A DNA stretch of 64,000 nucleotides, from the NCBI RefSeq assembly GCF_000247815.1, contig NC_021672.1:74279525-74343524 (forward strand), written 5' to 3'. The DNA is from Ficedula albicollis (Eukaryota > Chordata > Aves > Passeriformes > Muscicapidae). The first letter of the stretch is position 1. Each line of letters starts with the position of its first letter. The notes under the pieces are model-generated. The model was not told where the DNA came from and searched no databases. It worked only from the letters and a program-made list of their open reading frames with translations. A program made the translations under genes and the position numbers. Positions 50,830 through 62,353 of this stretch are shown here, piece by piece.

Positions 50830-51013
50830 AAAGGATTGCTGTGATTTACACAACCTTAAGAAAACACCAAGTGTAAAAAACCAAACCAACCCACCATTCA
50901 TACAGAAAAAAAAAAAAAAAAAAGGATTGCTGTGATTTACACAACCTTAAGAAAACACCAAGTGTAAAAAAACCAAACCAACCCACCATTCATACAGAAA
51001 GAAAAAAAAAAAT
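50830..51013 (+). repeat. Two-copy tandem duplication, 91-bp period, each unit ending in an A run
   Basis: AAAGGATTGCTGTGATTTAC starts copies at 50830 and 50921. Each unit ends CCATTCATACAG followed by an A run (A18 in the first copy; an A-rich run with a G interruption in the second). Confidence 0.95.
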
Positions 51014-53645
51014 CCCAAAAAGCAAACAAAGCTGAGTAATGATAAATACTGCCAGATAAGAGAAAGATAAAAATGCCACCAAAGGTAGAAAACTTGAGAT
51101 AAATGAGATATTGAACTCCTTCTGTTAATGAATATTGGGTTTTGATCCCAGTGTGCTTAGAGATTTGCAGAGCAGCACTGCAGTTTCACCAAATGTCTCT
51201 TGAAATTCTGCTGTTGAATTTGAGGTAGTAATTCCCTGTAATTATACATATTTTTTCATGTATCTATTGGATTTGTAACTCAATAAATTCAGGACCTTTA
51301 CTCTTTTGTAGTTCTGTAGGAGGAGTTTGAACAATTGCACAACTGTTACCACATCAATAGGTATTAAAGTACCTAAATTTTCTGCATTCACTTTTCTTAG
51401 AAGTATCTTTCTAAAAATGGGGTTTTTTTAAATGTAATTTTTTAAAATGTGATTGTTGAAATACATGTTAAAATTACTGAGAAGAATTGCTCTTAGAGTT
51501 GCTTTCTCTTGTAAAATATCTCTAATTTTCATGCAATGAAACGTTACAGAAATTGGTGAGACGTGGCAGGTGCATCTCTCAAATAACCACAGTGGCTTTG
51601 TGGCCCTTACTGAGCGTCAGAATTTTGCAAATTCCCAGATATGTTACCTGCAGAATGAAAGACACCTCCCACAAGTTCTGGGAGTACTGAAAAGCACTGA
51701 AAACAGTAACTTGTTCTGATTGTTTGAGTAGAAAGAAGAGTAATTATTGAAACCCTCTCCATCTGTAATAGAGTACATGCTATTTTAGCAGGTATTTCAT
51801 CCTAGCATTTTGAAAGAGGTGGGTTTTTTTTTTAAATGTTTGCTTTACATAAACTTAGTTTTACCCTGGGAACATGTCACGAGGGCGTGTTCATCATATC
51901 TGCCCAGGTGAGAAAAGGCTGCTTGCCCTGGGATACGAATGTGGGGTTAGAACGGTCCCACTGGGAGGAAGGTTTGGAGTTCAGGGGCAGCAGTGCTTCG
52001 TCTCTTGGGAAACAGAAATGAGTGAAGAGCTGGAGTACAGCGCAGAAATGTCCAGATGCTTTCCCTACAGCAGCAGCACAGACACCCAAGCTGCTGCCAC
52101 TGCAGCTTGTCCCTTCTCCCCCCCATTTCTGGGGCTCCCTGGTGCTCATTTGCCAAGGAGCTGTGCTGCTTGTTGTTTAGAAACCTTAATTGGAAAAAGG
52201 CTCCTAATTCTAGGGCATGACAGCACTGGGCAAAAAGTGCTTGCATTTGCTGTTCACTGTAAAATGTGGCATTACAGATTTAGTAAAATACCATGTTATT
52301 GTAGCCACAGACCACAGCCTTGCTTGCAGTTGCGTAGGGACTGCATGTACTGAAATTTTTCCCAAGTTCAGGCAGCTCTTGGGTAGGTAATTGCGTGTAT
52401 TGCCATTAGAAATGAGACATTCTTGCACTACACAGCGAGCTGCCAAGGTAGAAATGGCTGATTTGATTCACCCCACTCCCCCTGCCCAGGTGGGGAATGA
52501 AGGGCTGCACAAAAACAAAAAAAAAAAACAACCTGGCTTAGACTTGTCTTGTGTTTGTTTGCAGTTGAACCTTACCTCGAAATATCAGTGCAAAAATTCA
52601 GCATTAATGCAGAGAGGATGACTTTATTGCTCTGGTAATCTTGGTCTTCTTGCCTTACTTGTCATGTTCTAAAGTATTTTTTCCTGACAAATGCATGAAC
52701 CTGCTTCTCATAAGGAATATCTCGGAGTATATTTGTGATGTATAGGGGTTGTGTTTATGCATAATAGAGATCAGATTGCCAGCCTGTAAATCTTAAGACA
52801 CAGAATAAATGTTAGGAAGCAGCTATTTGGTGTAGCATTCTTCTGAGATGTGTTCTTCAGTGCTCATTTGTCAAATGTTCCTAAATTAAAGATGTGGAGG
52901 CCTCCTGAAAGTTGTGTCCTGGCTTGTGATGTTTTGTGTTCAGCCTTTGCTTTGATGGCCACACTGACAATGAGCAAATGAGAAGGCTCAGCACTGAGGA
53001 ACACATAAATAAAGGCTGCAGATAAAGGGCGTGAGAGGGGCTTTGAAGTGGCATCTAGTTTAAATCTGAGTGGGAGAAAACCAGATGTGTCTTTGGGAGT
53101 TCTGGCCCAGCTCTTTTGTGGTTTTTTTTAAGAGGACAGGGAGCTCAAGCAAATCCCTCAATGGAGAGACCCCAAACCAGCCGTGTCCACCCTGATCTGT
53201 GTTGGCACTTTGGAGTGAGCTGCTCTGCTCCAGAGGAAAAACTTCATTTTAGCTTCGTTTTAAGTGTGTGCATCGTCCTGCACAAACTGCATTACAGATC
53301 TCTCTTTTGCCATTCCAGCTGCAGTTACCTCAGTTCATTTCTTGTGCAGTGTACTGACAAAGATGATTTCTAAACAGCAAAACTGACCAGAGTTTCAGTT
53401 TGGCTGGCTTCTGTAACCTGTGTGAGAACGAAACGTTGGTACCCAGCATTTGGGGTCAGCACAAGACAGAATGAAAACAAAGAAAGCTGCTGGTTGGCAT
53501 GCTCTGCACCTGGAATGATGGGCTTAGTTGCTGCCTACAAATAGAATAACACCTCTGAATGATATATTTGAGGGCTTTTTTTTTTCCTTTTTCGGTAGTC
53601 CTTGGGTTGAATTAAGCAAACAAAAAGATTGCTGTTGACTGTACA

Positions 53646-53712
53646 TTTAGTGAGTAGATTAAAACTACACAACTAGGTTTAGTGAGTAGATTAAAACTAC
53701 ACAACTAGGTTT
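53646..53712 (+). repeat. Two-copy tandem duplication, 32-bp period
   Basis: TTTAGTGAGTAGATTAAAAC starts identical copies at 53646 and 53678. Confidence 0.95.
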
Positions 53713-55127
53713 TTTTGGACATGTCTAGAAAATAAGTAAAATAATCCTGTCTTCTAAAGAGATGAGGAGTCTCAAAGGATGGAGAGGAGAAAGAGAGTAG
53801 ATAAGAAGGCAAGTAACATGAGTCAAATTCAAGGTTACTGTCATTTCTAACCTGAACAGGATAAATCCTCCTGCTCTGAGGGCTTGTCCATGTGCCAGAA
53901 CCAAGCTACCTTATAAATGACGCCAAAGCTTGCAGGTTTCAGGGGAAAGGATTGGAAAGGAGCAGTTGGAAAATTCTGGAGAAGGGGGGTCAGGTTAATT
54001 TGGTGCTGTTGTGTTGGCATCAGTTGTCTGGCAGTGAGATATCTAATCATGTACCTAATAAGATACCTAATCATGTGAGGCTGTTTTGCTGTGGTTAGGT
54101 TGTGTGTTTTCATATTGATTATTAGTTTGCTTTTGCTTCTTTTCTGGCAGGTATAAAACCACCACTGGAATCAATCACAGAATGTTATCTCGATACATGC
54201 AAGAGCTGTGCTTTATTTTGCATAGAAATGCTTGTCTCATGTCACCTTAGTGTAGATTTCTGGAGCCCAGCACATCCCAGTAGCAAATATTAGTAAGGAA
54301 TAGTTTGTGCCACTCACCAAGGTGAAGAATATGCTCGTGAGCAGTAATGAAATACTCAGGGAATTTTTTCCTATCTTTGTCTCTAGTGCTTAGCATGGCA
54401 TTAATGGAGATTCCAGAACAGTGAGGGTCAGCTGTGGCCTTCAGTACACATGCAGAAGACTTTGTGTGTGGTTATCCTGTCTTCTCAAAACATGGGAAAA
54501 GCTGGGAGGAGAAGAGGCTGCATCTCTGCATAAGTAAAGAGTAACACACTGGCTTCTAGCTGGCTGTGTCAAAATGAATCACTCTTTTACCACATAAAAA
54601 AATACAGGCACATGAATATGCAGAGTTGAACTCTGAATTGCACACTGGACTTGGTGTAAAGTTGAGATTAGAGTTCTCAGTTTAAAAAAAAATAGATTTT
54701 TGCTTTATTTCCCCTGAGATTTATTTATGATGTATAGATTGTTGTAGTACAGTAAATGAAATTCTCACAGTGTGTGTGTGTATCCAGGAATTTATGGATA
54801 ACTGAGCAGCTGTCTGAATTGGATGTTGATTGTGAACATCAGACTGTAGCTTGAATAAAACTCTCTGTAGTCTGCAAAGGGGAGTTTAAAACAAATGCCT
54901 TAACCTGCTGTTATGTGGGAGGGTTATGACAATAATTATCAAGCTTCACTACACCTTGTGCAAGTATTTTGAGGAGCCTTGTCAAAATACCAGCTAAATT
55001 ACTGCCAAAAATGCAGTAATTAGGTGAGTAATGAGAGAAGTTTTCCAATGGAAGTGTTTAAAATCTATTCATCCAGTTAGACGTGTTTACAGTCATCACT
55101 CTTAGTTGCACAAGCTGGGTTTCCAGT

Positions 55128-55261
55128 GTTCACCCATGAGGTGTCACTTGTGTCTCAGTGAAGGGCGAGAAAAGCCAGATTTCCCTTTGCCCTAGTTCAC
55201 CCATGAGGTGTCATTGGTGTCTCAGTGGAGGGCGAGAAAAGCCAGATTTCCCTTTGCCCTG
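55128..55261 (+). repeat. Two-copy tandem duplication, 67-bp period
   Basis: GTTCACCCATGAGGTGTCA starts copies at 55128 and 55195, each ending TTTCCCTTTGCCCT, with a few substitutions. Confidence 0.95.
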
Positions 55262-55725
55262 CCCTGTTTCAGGACAGGGAGCAAAGCTCTGTACAATCCA
55301 CGGGGTTCATGCCTGTGATGTGTTTTCTGCCTTTTTGATGGAATCTCAGCTGCCTCCTGTGCATCTCACCATCTGTCTGACTAGTGAGCAAAACTGTGTT
55401 TTGTTCAGGGGTTTCTTGGTGGGTTTGGAACGCTGACTTGATGCGTGACTCAAACCTGCAGCAAAAGATTCTTGAGTGTTGCTTCCTCTGCTCTCCTCTC
55501 TCTGTCCTGCCCTCTCCCTTCCTTCCCCACTTTGGTGTCATCAGTGAGGTGTGCTCACACCAAACCTGGCGTGTGCCTGTCCCTGAGCAGAAGTCCTGAT
55601 CCATTGTTTCCACATCTATGGATATCACCTGGCAGTCACTGCCAAGGTTCAGTGAGAACAAGAAGGGAACGTTTTGGCCAAGAGTTTTGGCCACCTCATC
55701 TCTCCACAGGTGTTTTTTTTTGTTG

Positions 55726-55878
55726 TTTTTTTCACTTTGGTGTGAGAGTTTATGAAATAGCAAAGGGGAGACAAAAGGTTTTGGAAGGGAATAAAAAGAG
55801 GGTTTTTTTCACTTTGGTGTGAGACTTTATGAAATAGCAAAGGGGGGACAAAAGGTTTTGGAAGGGAATAAAAAGAGG
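55726..55878 (+). repeat. Two-copy tandem duplication, 77-bp period
   Basis: CACTTTGGTGTGAGA at 55733 and 55810, each copy ending GGAATAAAAAGAGG. An A-rich tail follows (about 55889-55915). Confidence 0.95.
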
Positions 55879-56407
55879 ACTCACAAAAGAAAAAAAAAAA
55901 AACAAAAACAAAACCAACCAAAGAAACCTGTGTGCTTCCCCAGGAATGTTTTGAGTGTGAATTCTCTTTAATCTGGGCTGCTTTCCTTGAGAGGCATTGC
56001 ATGGCCATGGCAATCGGGGGTGGCACAGACTGTCCCTTTCCTGTCTCCTCATTGTAACTGATCCATTCCTGCACTGCAGCTCCTTCAGCTAAACTGGGAA
56101 ACCTGCTGAGCTTAGAACAGAGATCACGTGCTGGCATTGCCTGCTCAGCCAGGCTCTGTAACTCAGTCCCTCCATTTAGGCATTATCTTTCTAAAATCCC
56201 AGTGGGGGGAGTGCAGAAAATGCTAATCTTGCACTCTAGGTTGATGGAGGCTGATCCATCCATTCACCGTGGAGGTAGTGTGGATTTTTTACTGGGCTTT
56301 TGTTTGGAGGCTTCTTTTAATCAGTAATGCTCTATAATTGCAAAGTGTTATGACCCAAATAATTTTATTTTAAAAGTGGAGGGTATTAAGGTAGCCTTGT
56401 TAGATTC

Positions 56408-56760
56408 GTGCCCTAACACCTCAACTAGACCATGGCACCAAGTGCCACATCCAGGTTTTTTTAAACACATCCAGGGACGGTGACTCCACCACCTCCCCAG
56501 GCAGAGCATTCCAATACTTCATTATTCTTTCTGTGGAAAACGTACTCCTAATATCCAACCCTTGGCACAGCTTGGGACTGTGTCCTCTGGTTCTGTCGGA
56601 GCCTGGAGAAGGATTCCAAGGTCACTCTGAGTCTCCTTTTCTCCAGGATGAGCAGCCCCAGCTCCCTCGAGGTGGATCATTGAAAAGATTCCCCTCTCAC
56701 CCAGATTTCTCCAGGCTGAACTTGCCCAGCTTTGCTCCCAGGAGAGCTGAGATGCTGCAG
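56408..56760 (-). mobile_element. Degenerate CR1 LINE 3' fragment
   Basis: On the + strand the stretch reads like the reverse complement of an avian CR1 3' region, as I remember it: CTAACACCTCAACTAGACC, ACATCCAGGGACGGTGACTC, CCTAATATCCAACC, GGACTGTGTCCTCTGGTTCT and TTTTCTCCAGGATGAGC in that order. A second CTCCAGGCTGAAC block near 56710 suggests a small internal duplication or extension. The element is 5'-truncated and decayed, so its 3' end points to lower coordinates. The 56533-57036 frame is antisense to it and not a gene. Exact boundaries are uncertain. Confidence 0.85.
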
Positions 56761-57606
56761 TGCCCTCCCCATGCCCACAGCCCCAGTAGTTCTGTGTGTC
56801 CTGGAGCTGAGAGCCCAAACCAGCCCTCCCTTCTCTGCCTTCCCTTCAGAGCTGCAGGACTCAAGCCCAGGCATCTCCCTCCTGTGGCAGCAGTTGTTGA
56901 ATTTGGGTCATTTCCTCCAGGCTGTGTTAGCTGCTGTGGTCTATCAGAGTGTGCAGTTCAGGTAATTAGTGCACAGGAGCGTTTTTGTGCTGCTCAGGGT
57001 GGAGCTCAGCTCCCAGGCACTGGAAGGCACTTCTGAGCAGCAGCCTGAATTTAAAAGTCACCTGCAAAAGTAGAGCTGGGATTGCAGCCCCTCACCCTTA
57101 CTCCAGTCACTGAGTGTTTATCTGTAGTACTGGAAACTTTAGCCTGGTACCTTCATGTCCTGGGGATGAAGACACTTGATGTTACAGTAGTGTTTTGTCC
57201 TTACAGAGCAGGATGTGTGTCTCGCGTTCAGCCTGTCCCTGTCCAGCTGAAATCCTGTTCATGAATACATGAAATCATAGCTGAAGTGAATTATCTATGT
57301 CCACATATGAACTAAAAACTTCTACTGCTTTTGAACTCCAAAGTGATTACCAACCCAGAGCCAATGTTTGCCATCTCTTTTCAGAGTATTAATGAAGATT
57401 CAAGACGAGTTCTCTCTTTTTTCTTAGTGTGTCTGCATTTATTTATAATGTATTCGTGACTCTGTACACTTATATTTTTATATGCCACACTGAAATATTC
57501 CTGATTGTTTTCACTGAACTGATTCATCTGATGCACTGAATTTACATAGTTGAGCTGCAAAACCAGAACTTATTGCCTCATACTTTTCTTTCTCTCTCTT
57601 TCACAG
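56761..57606. other. PLEKHA5: Intronic DNA between the CR1 fragment and the WW2 exon
   Basis: GC-richer to about 57.0 kb (possible CR1 continuation), then AT-rich up to a strong polypyrimidine tract (TTTCTTTCTCTCTCTTTCACAG) that is the acceptor of the exon at 57607. Confidence 0.7.
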
Positions 57607-57690
57607 TCACAATGAACGAAAAGTGACCTGCAAACATCCAGTGACAGGACAGCCATCGCAGGACAACTGCATTTTTGTTGTGAATGAGCA
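57607..57690 (+). CDS. PLEKHA5: PLEKHA5 internal exon: C-terminal part of the second WW domain
   Basis: An 84-bp internal coding exon. A pyrimidine-rich acceptor ending TTTCACAG precedes it and a consensus GTAAGT donor follows at 57691. Codons start at 57608 and read HNERKVTCKHPVTG..., ending VVNE. The first base (T) completes an Asn codon from the upstream exon, and the last two bases (CA) join the next exon's G to make Gln. Both ends share a phase, so skipping the exon would keep the frame. From memory of the family, this follows the YYIN strand of the second WW domain of PLEKHA5, a PH and WW domain adaptor linked to phosphoinositides and cell junctions or microtubules. In sight: the residue expected to be the second signature Trp is Cys (TCKHP), while the Pro three residues later is kept. 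PLEKHA6 or PLEKHA7 are less likely because the match extends through the next exon. Confidence 0.93.
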
Positions 57691-58578
57691 GTAAGTGCCT
57701 TCTGTTTCACTCCACAAAACACAGGCTTTAAAGCCCATTAATAATGAAGTGAGATTCAGTGATTACTAGTGGCTGTATTTATTTTTTTTTTCCAATTCAG
57801 ACGAACGTGTAGATAGTTTAAATTACTTGACAGTAATGATAAATATTTTATACTGATTTTTAAGATATAAACCATAGCTCAGATTAGTTCTGTGATAGAA
57901 ATGCATCACATGGATGCACTGTATGAACTTCCTCCTGTCACTTTAGTTATTCTGTAATTTTAGTAAACAACCTAGATATTATATAAACTTCCAGAAAGGG
58001 ATAAATTTTATTGTCACTGAGGGAAAGTCACAGGCTGTTCATCTGTAATGTTTGCCTGACAGTTTCTCCTCCATTGCTTATTCCCTTGGCCACCTCCTGA
58101 ATCTCTGGGTAGCAGCTGGGATTTGCTGTCTTTGCATTGTTCTGTGGAGCACACAGCAATACAAGGTCTGCATGGAACTCATAGCTGACCCCAGGATTTT
58201 TGGGGCTCTGGTGTCCTGCTCCCCACCATTGCTGCAGCTCAGGACGTGGTGGCTGGAGTGAGAGGCATCAGAGCTGGCCAGATTTCACCTGAGTGGGGCA
58301 AAGCCAGCTTTGGAGAGCATGTCTTCCCATTTCCATCTCACACTCATACCTTTTTCCCTCCCACCAACACCTGGTGCTGATACAGAAATTCTGGTTTTAA
58401 GCAACGTCTTAAAATTCATCTCCAACAGATTGGAGTTTAAAGCAGTGCAGGTAACTCTGAACTGCTTTCAGATTGGAAAAGTAGGGCACAGGCTGTACCA
58501 GGCTCCATCCAGGGGTGCTTTTTATTGGCAGTCTGCACACACAGCATGTTCCAGTGCTATTACATATTCTATTTTCAG
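57691..58578 (+). other. PLEKHA5: PLEKHA5 intron between the two recognised exons
   Basis: An 888-bp intron with GTAAGT at the 5' end and TTCTATTTTCAG at the 3' end. It splits a Gln codon (CA|G). No other coding sequence was recognised in it. The 58310 reading frame that runs into the downstream exon has no family resemblance before the acceptor, so it is intron read-through, not an extended exon. Confidence 0.88.
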
Positions 58579-58699
58579 GACTGCTGCAGCAATGTCATCT
58601 GAAGAGAAGAAGGAGCGACCTGTAAGCATGATATGTGAAGCAACTAACTATAATCTGACATCAGATTATGCTGCTCATCCAATGAGCCCTGTGGGCAGA
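58579..58699 (+). CDS. PLEKHA5: PLEKHA5 internal exon: linker between WW2 and the PH domain
   Basis: A 121-bp exon between a TATTTTCAG acceptor and a GTAAGT donor at 58700. The first G completes the Gln codon begun in the previous exon. Forty codons follow, starting TAAAMSSEEKKERPVSM and ending AAHPMSPVGR, and the exon ends on a codon boundary. Its length is not a multiple of three, so skipping it would shift the frame. From memory, vertebrate PLEKHA5 has the same SEEKKERP...SNYN...SDYA.HPMSPVGR stretch just before the basic segment leading into the PH domain; here the Asn-Glu-Ala-Ser of mammals reads Cys-Glu-Ala-Thr. The Ser/Pro-rich HPMSPVGR end resembles a proline-directed phosphorylation or docking site, which is inference. 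No PH-domain exon was found before the window ends. Confidence 0.94.
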
Positions 58700-61620
58700 G
58701 TAAGTCTTTATGTCCAAATAAATTAGAACTAAGATAACTCAGTTGTTCCAAAGGTACTAGACAGTGCTACGTGTTAGTATTCCACTGAAACAGAGAAACA
58801 ATCTGCTTTATTTTCCAGGGCACACGACTCTCTCCAGTTTAATTTGGAAACTGAAGTGTCTGAAAGCAATTATGTAGCTGTAACATTTTTCAGGTGTCTC
58901 AGACCTCATGACTTGCACACATTTAAATTGACCTTTCTGATCTGTGGGAACAGCCAAACCTTGAGAGGCTGGTGAGGCACCTGGGCCAGCATTGTTGCAG
59001 AAATTGCTCCATCACCATTGCCTGGATGTCTCCAGGTAAAACAGAGAGAGTTGGAATTGTGTGCGAGAAGTTGTGACAGAGGTGGGAGGTGACCCTGTGA
59101 ACAGCAGGTGACATTGGACCAGAAGTCCTGCCTTCCTAGAAAAAGTCCTGGTGGATGTTCAGGGGAGCTCTAGGGTCGCCTTAATTCATGTTTTACTTCT
59201 GCATTCACCCACTTTCTCAGGAGGCTAAGGTAAATGCCCAGATGTTCTTACCAACTTTTAGCTTTATTGGATAAAGCTGATGAGCATATTGTGTGCATTT
59301 TTGATTTTTTTTAAATAACTTTCAGGTTTCTTGAGAAAGAAGTGCACTTGCTACAAAACTTAAGAAGTGCCTTAAGTTTTCTAGGAGCCCAAGAAAACAG
59401 CTTTGATCAGTGATGGCAGACAAGAGCTGTCATCTCTTCTACCCGGTGGCTAACAGTTAAACAAGGGGAAACTCTGTGCTTTAGCTAGTCATTGAAAATG
59501 TTAACCCTGAGAAGTGCTTCTTCAGCAGATTAATCCAGCCCGCAAGGGAAAAATAAATTTTGGAATGTGTTCTGACTGAGCAAATTCCTTAATGTCAGGA
59601 ACTTGGATGGAGGTAATTGACTTGCCATGTGGTAAGAAACGTTGCAAGGTCCCCTTAAGTGCGTTTTGGAAACTTTTTGTTGTTTTAAATATCTCATGAG
59701 ACAGGCAGAGTCCTTGTTCTACGTTAGAAAAATGTTATTTAATGAGAAAAGTGTCTTAATCTGTTAATGTTGCTGGGGGGAAAAATAGAGAGTCACAGAT
59801 GTATTTTGAACGGTAACAAGATCCATCTCAACTTTCATATGATCATATTTAAGTCCATGCAGGAAAACCAGTTTAAAATAACAGCAAACTAGAAAACCCC
59901 CAAACAACAACAGTAAAAAATAAACTCAAAACCAGCTAAGCCCTAAAACAACCAAGCAAGAGAAAACCCAAGGTAGTTTCTTGTTAGAGTCATAACAGTG
60001 ATGTAGAATGCAATAATTCCATGGCTAGTTCCCTCAAAATTCATTTTTCTGGGAAGCAGTCTCAGGTTAAATATGCAAAATTCATTACAATTTAGGAGCA
60101 TGTGTGTTACATTTTTCACACTCTTCTTTCAAAACAGAGGTTGAAAATGGCCTTTAGCTTAGTGTTTGTTTCATAGTCTTAGAGAAAGAAATTGAGATTT
60201 CTATGGCCCAGTTACTGGGATTTCTTTTACTTTCATTGATTAATGACACTTTAGTTTCCTGTGAAAATAATATTTGGAAAAAAATAGACTGTTGTTCTAC
60301 TTCTCATTCCTCCTATTCCACTTACTTAAATGCCCTTAAAATATGAATGTGATTGTTGTGGCTGTGTGTGTAATTTCTGTGCATCAGTTTTCAGATGTGA
60401 ATTTGTCTGAATTAGTGCAGCACCATTTGAAAAGCATTGGTTTTGGGGAGGTGAATGCTGTAGAACCACAGCTCATACCACTCTGCCTTTTCTGGCAGCT
60501 GTTCAAGGGTGAGGGGTTGAATTCTTTCCGAAGATGCCTGTATAGAAATGGGTTGTACCTGGGTACAAAACTGATTTTCTTCTGTGGTTCTACTCATGTC
60601 TTCAAACAGTAGAGCCTGAAATTCTAAACTTCTGCAAGTAATACATAGAGGCCTGGTGTATTGTGGCACAATAAAACAGGAATAAAATTGGTGAGGGAAG
60701 TTACAGAGAATTAATTACAGAGGAGAAGGATGCTTTGTGTGGTTGCAGGTTTTTAGGTGGTTTTGTTTCCAGAAAACTCACACCTGATATTAGAATGTAA
60801 TGAGGAATGGAAAAAGTTTGGGGTGCAAGCAGTACCCCAGGTTTCAGACAAAGTTTCAGACAGTTAAGGAATATTGGAGAGAGTTCTTCATTGCATTAAT
60901 GTTGATTAGTCCCAGATAGATGTGGAACTTAGAGAAGTTTCTGTTTTGTGTCAGAAGGACTCTCTGGAGTCTAATGCTGCTGCAGACCAGAGGCTAATAT
61001 GAGGTGAGGCAAAAATCAGTCCCTGTCCAGTCTTAATTCTAATTTTCTTTTTGCACTGTATAAATGAGTGGGACAAATACCAAATTACAGCTCTGTTAAA
61101 TGCTGCTTTTTTCCAAACATGGAGCCACTAGCCCAGACCCCTGGCTGTGAAAACCCACAGGCTTCAGATTGCTGCAGAAGTATTTATTTTCATCCCTCTG
61201 TAGAATTAAAAAATTGGTTTTGTAGTTGTTTTTTATTATCTTCTTTTTCTTCCAGCCCTTACAATCACTACCTATACAAACAGGATTATATGCCACAAAT
61301 GGCTTTTTGGTGTGTGAAGTCACTGCCAGCCACGGTTCAGATGTGCTGCTCTGCTTTGCTGTCCTGGTTATCAGCACGATGGGGTGAACACTTTTCTCAC
61401 AGCCAGCGGAGTGTCAGCCCAGGACAGCTCCTGGTGGCTCAGCTGGGGTGTTTCCCAGTGCTCATGAGAAGGAATCACTTTGTTCATGGGTGCTCCAGTC
61501 CAGCTTTCAATGGCTGGTGTAGGTGTAGCCACGCAGGCTAGCTGGAAAATCTGTGCTGATGGTGCTGAGTGCATTAGCACACAGCACAGGGAGCAGGAGC
61601 TGAACATCTGCACTGTGTTC

Positions 61621-61741
61621 TCATGGTTTATATTCACACCAGCCAAGTGCTCCTTGTGCATCTCAGATTTTGGTCTTTTCATGGTTTATATTCACACCAG
61701 CCAAGTGTAGTGCTCCTTGTGCATCTCAGATTTTGGTCTTG
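61621..61741 (+). repeat. Two-copy tandem duplication, 58-bp period
   Basis: TCATGGTTTATATTCACACC starts copies at 61621 and 61679; the second has a four-base insertion (GTAGT versus G). Confidence 0.95.
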
Positions 61742-62304
61742 CCTGAATGGAATCCAGTTTGCTTTGTTAGCAAACCAAAGCACACTGAGAGTGAGTGATT
61801 GAGAGATTTGCTTCAAGAGCTGCCCCCTGGTCCAGCTAAAATGCTGAGGCAGAAACCCAGCTCGTGGAAAACTGCAGCACGGGAAGTGCTGGAGAATCCA
61901 GAAAGTAGCATCATGTTGTTTTGTGGTTTGGAAGATAATGTAAGCCTTGAAGGCTGGAAACGTATTTTTAAACAGAAGTTGGAAGTAACAAAGATACAGA
62001 TTTGTGCTCTCTGAGTTCACATGCAGAAAATCCCCTTATTAGCAAGGCTCTCAACCTATGCTTTTCAATGTACATGCAATAAATTTAATGTTAATTAGTG
62101 ACTTCTTTGCTAGTTGAGAAGCTAGGAAAGAAGCCTCACATAAATCCTGTGTTTTTCTACCAGCTAAGCAGGGAGGAAAGCCACTTGCAGGGTGGCACTG
62201 ATGCAGTGTGCAGCCCCAGCTGCTGGCTGAGACTTCAAAACCATGCTGGGTGTTTGTTTTTGCAGTTTTGGACACTGTCCCAGCTGGAGCTGGGCAGTAT
62301 GTCC

Positions 62305-62308
<4 letters not shown>

Positions 62309-62352
<44 letters not shown>
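62309..62352 (+). repeat. T44 homopolymer
   Basis: Forty-four T between CCTGTA and GGGCTGTGG. No SINE or processed-transcript body was recognised next to it. Confidence 0.92.

Positions 62353-62353
<1 letters not shown>

Noticed and set aside
56533..57036. 167-codon + strand frame
   Set aside because: Overlaps the decayed CR1 fragment in antisense; no domain.
58310..58578. N-terminal extension of the linker exon frame
   Set aside because: Lies before a clear TATTTTCAG acceptor, and the upstream residues have no PLEKHA5 resemblance.
62309..62352. Poly-T as the tail of an inverted retrocopy or SINE
   Set aside because: No transcript-like or SINE body or target-site duplication was recognised beside it.
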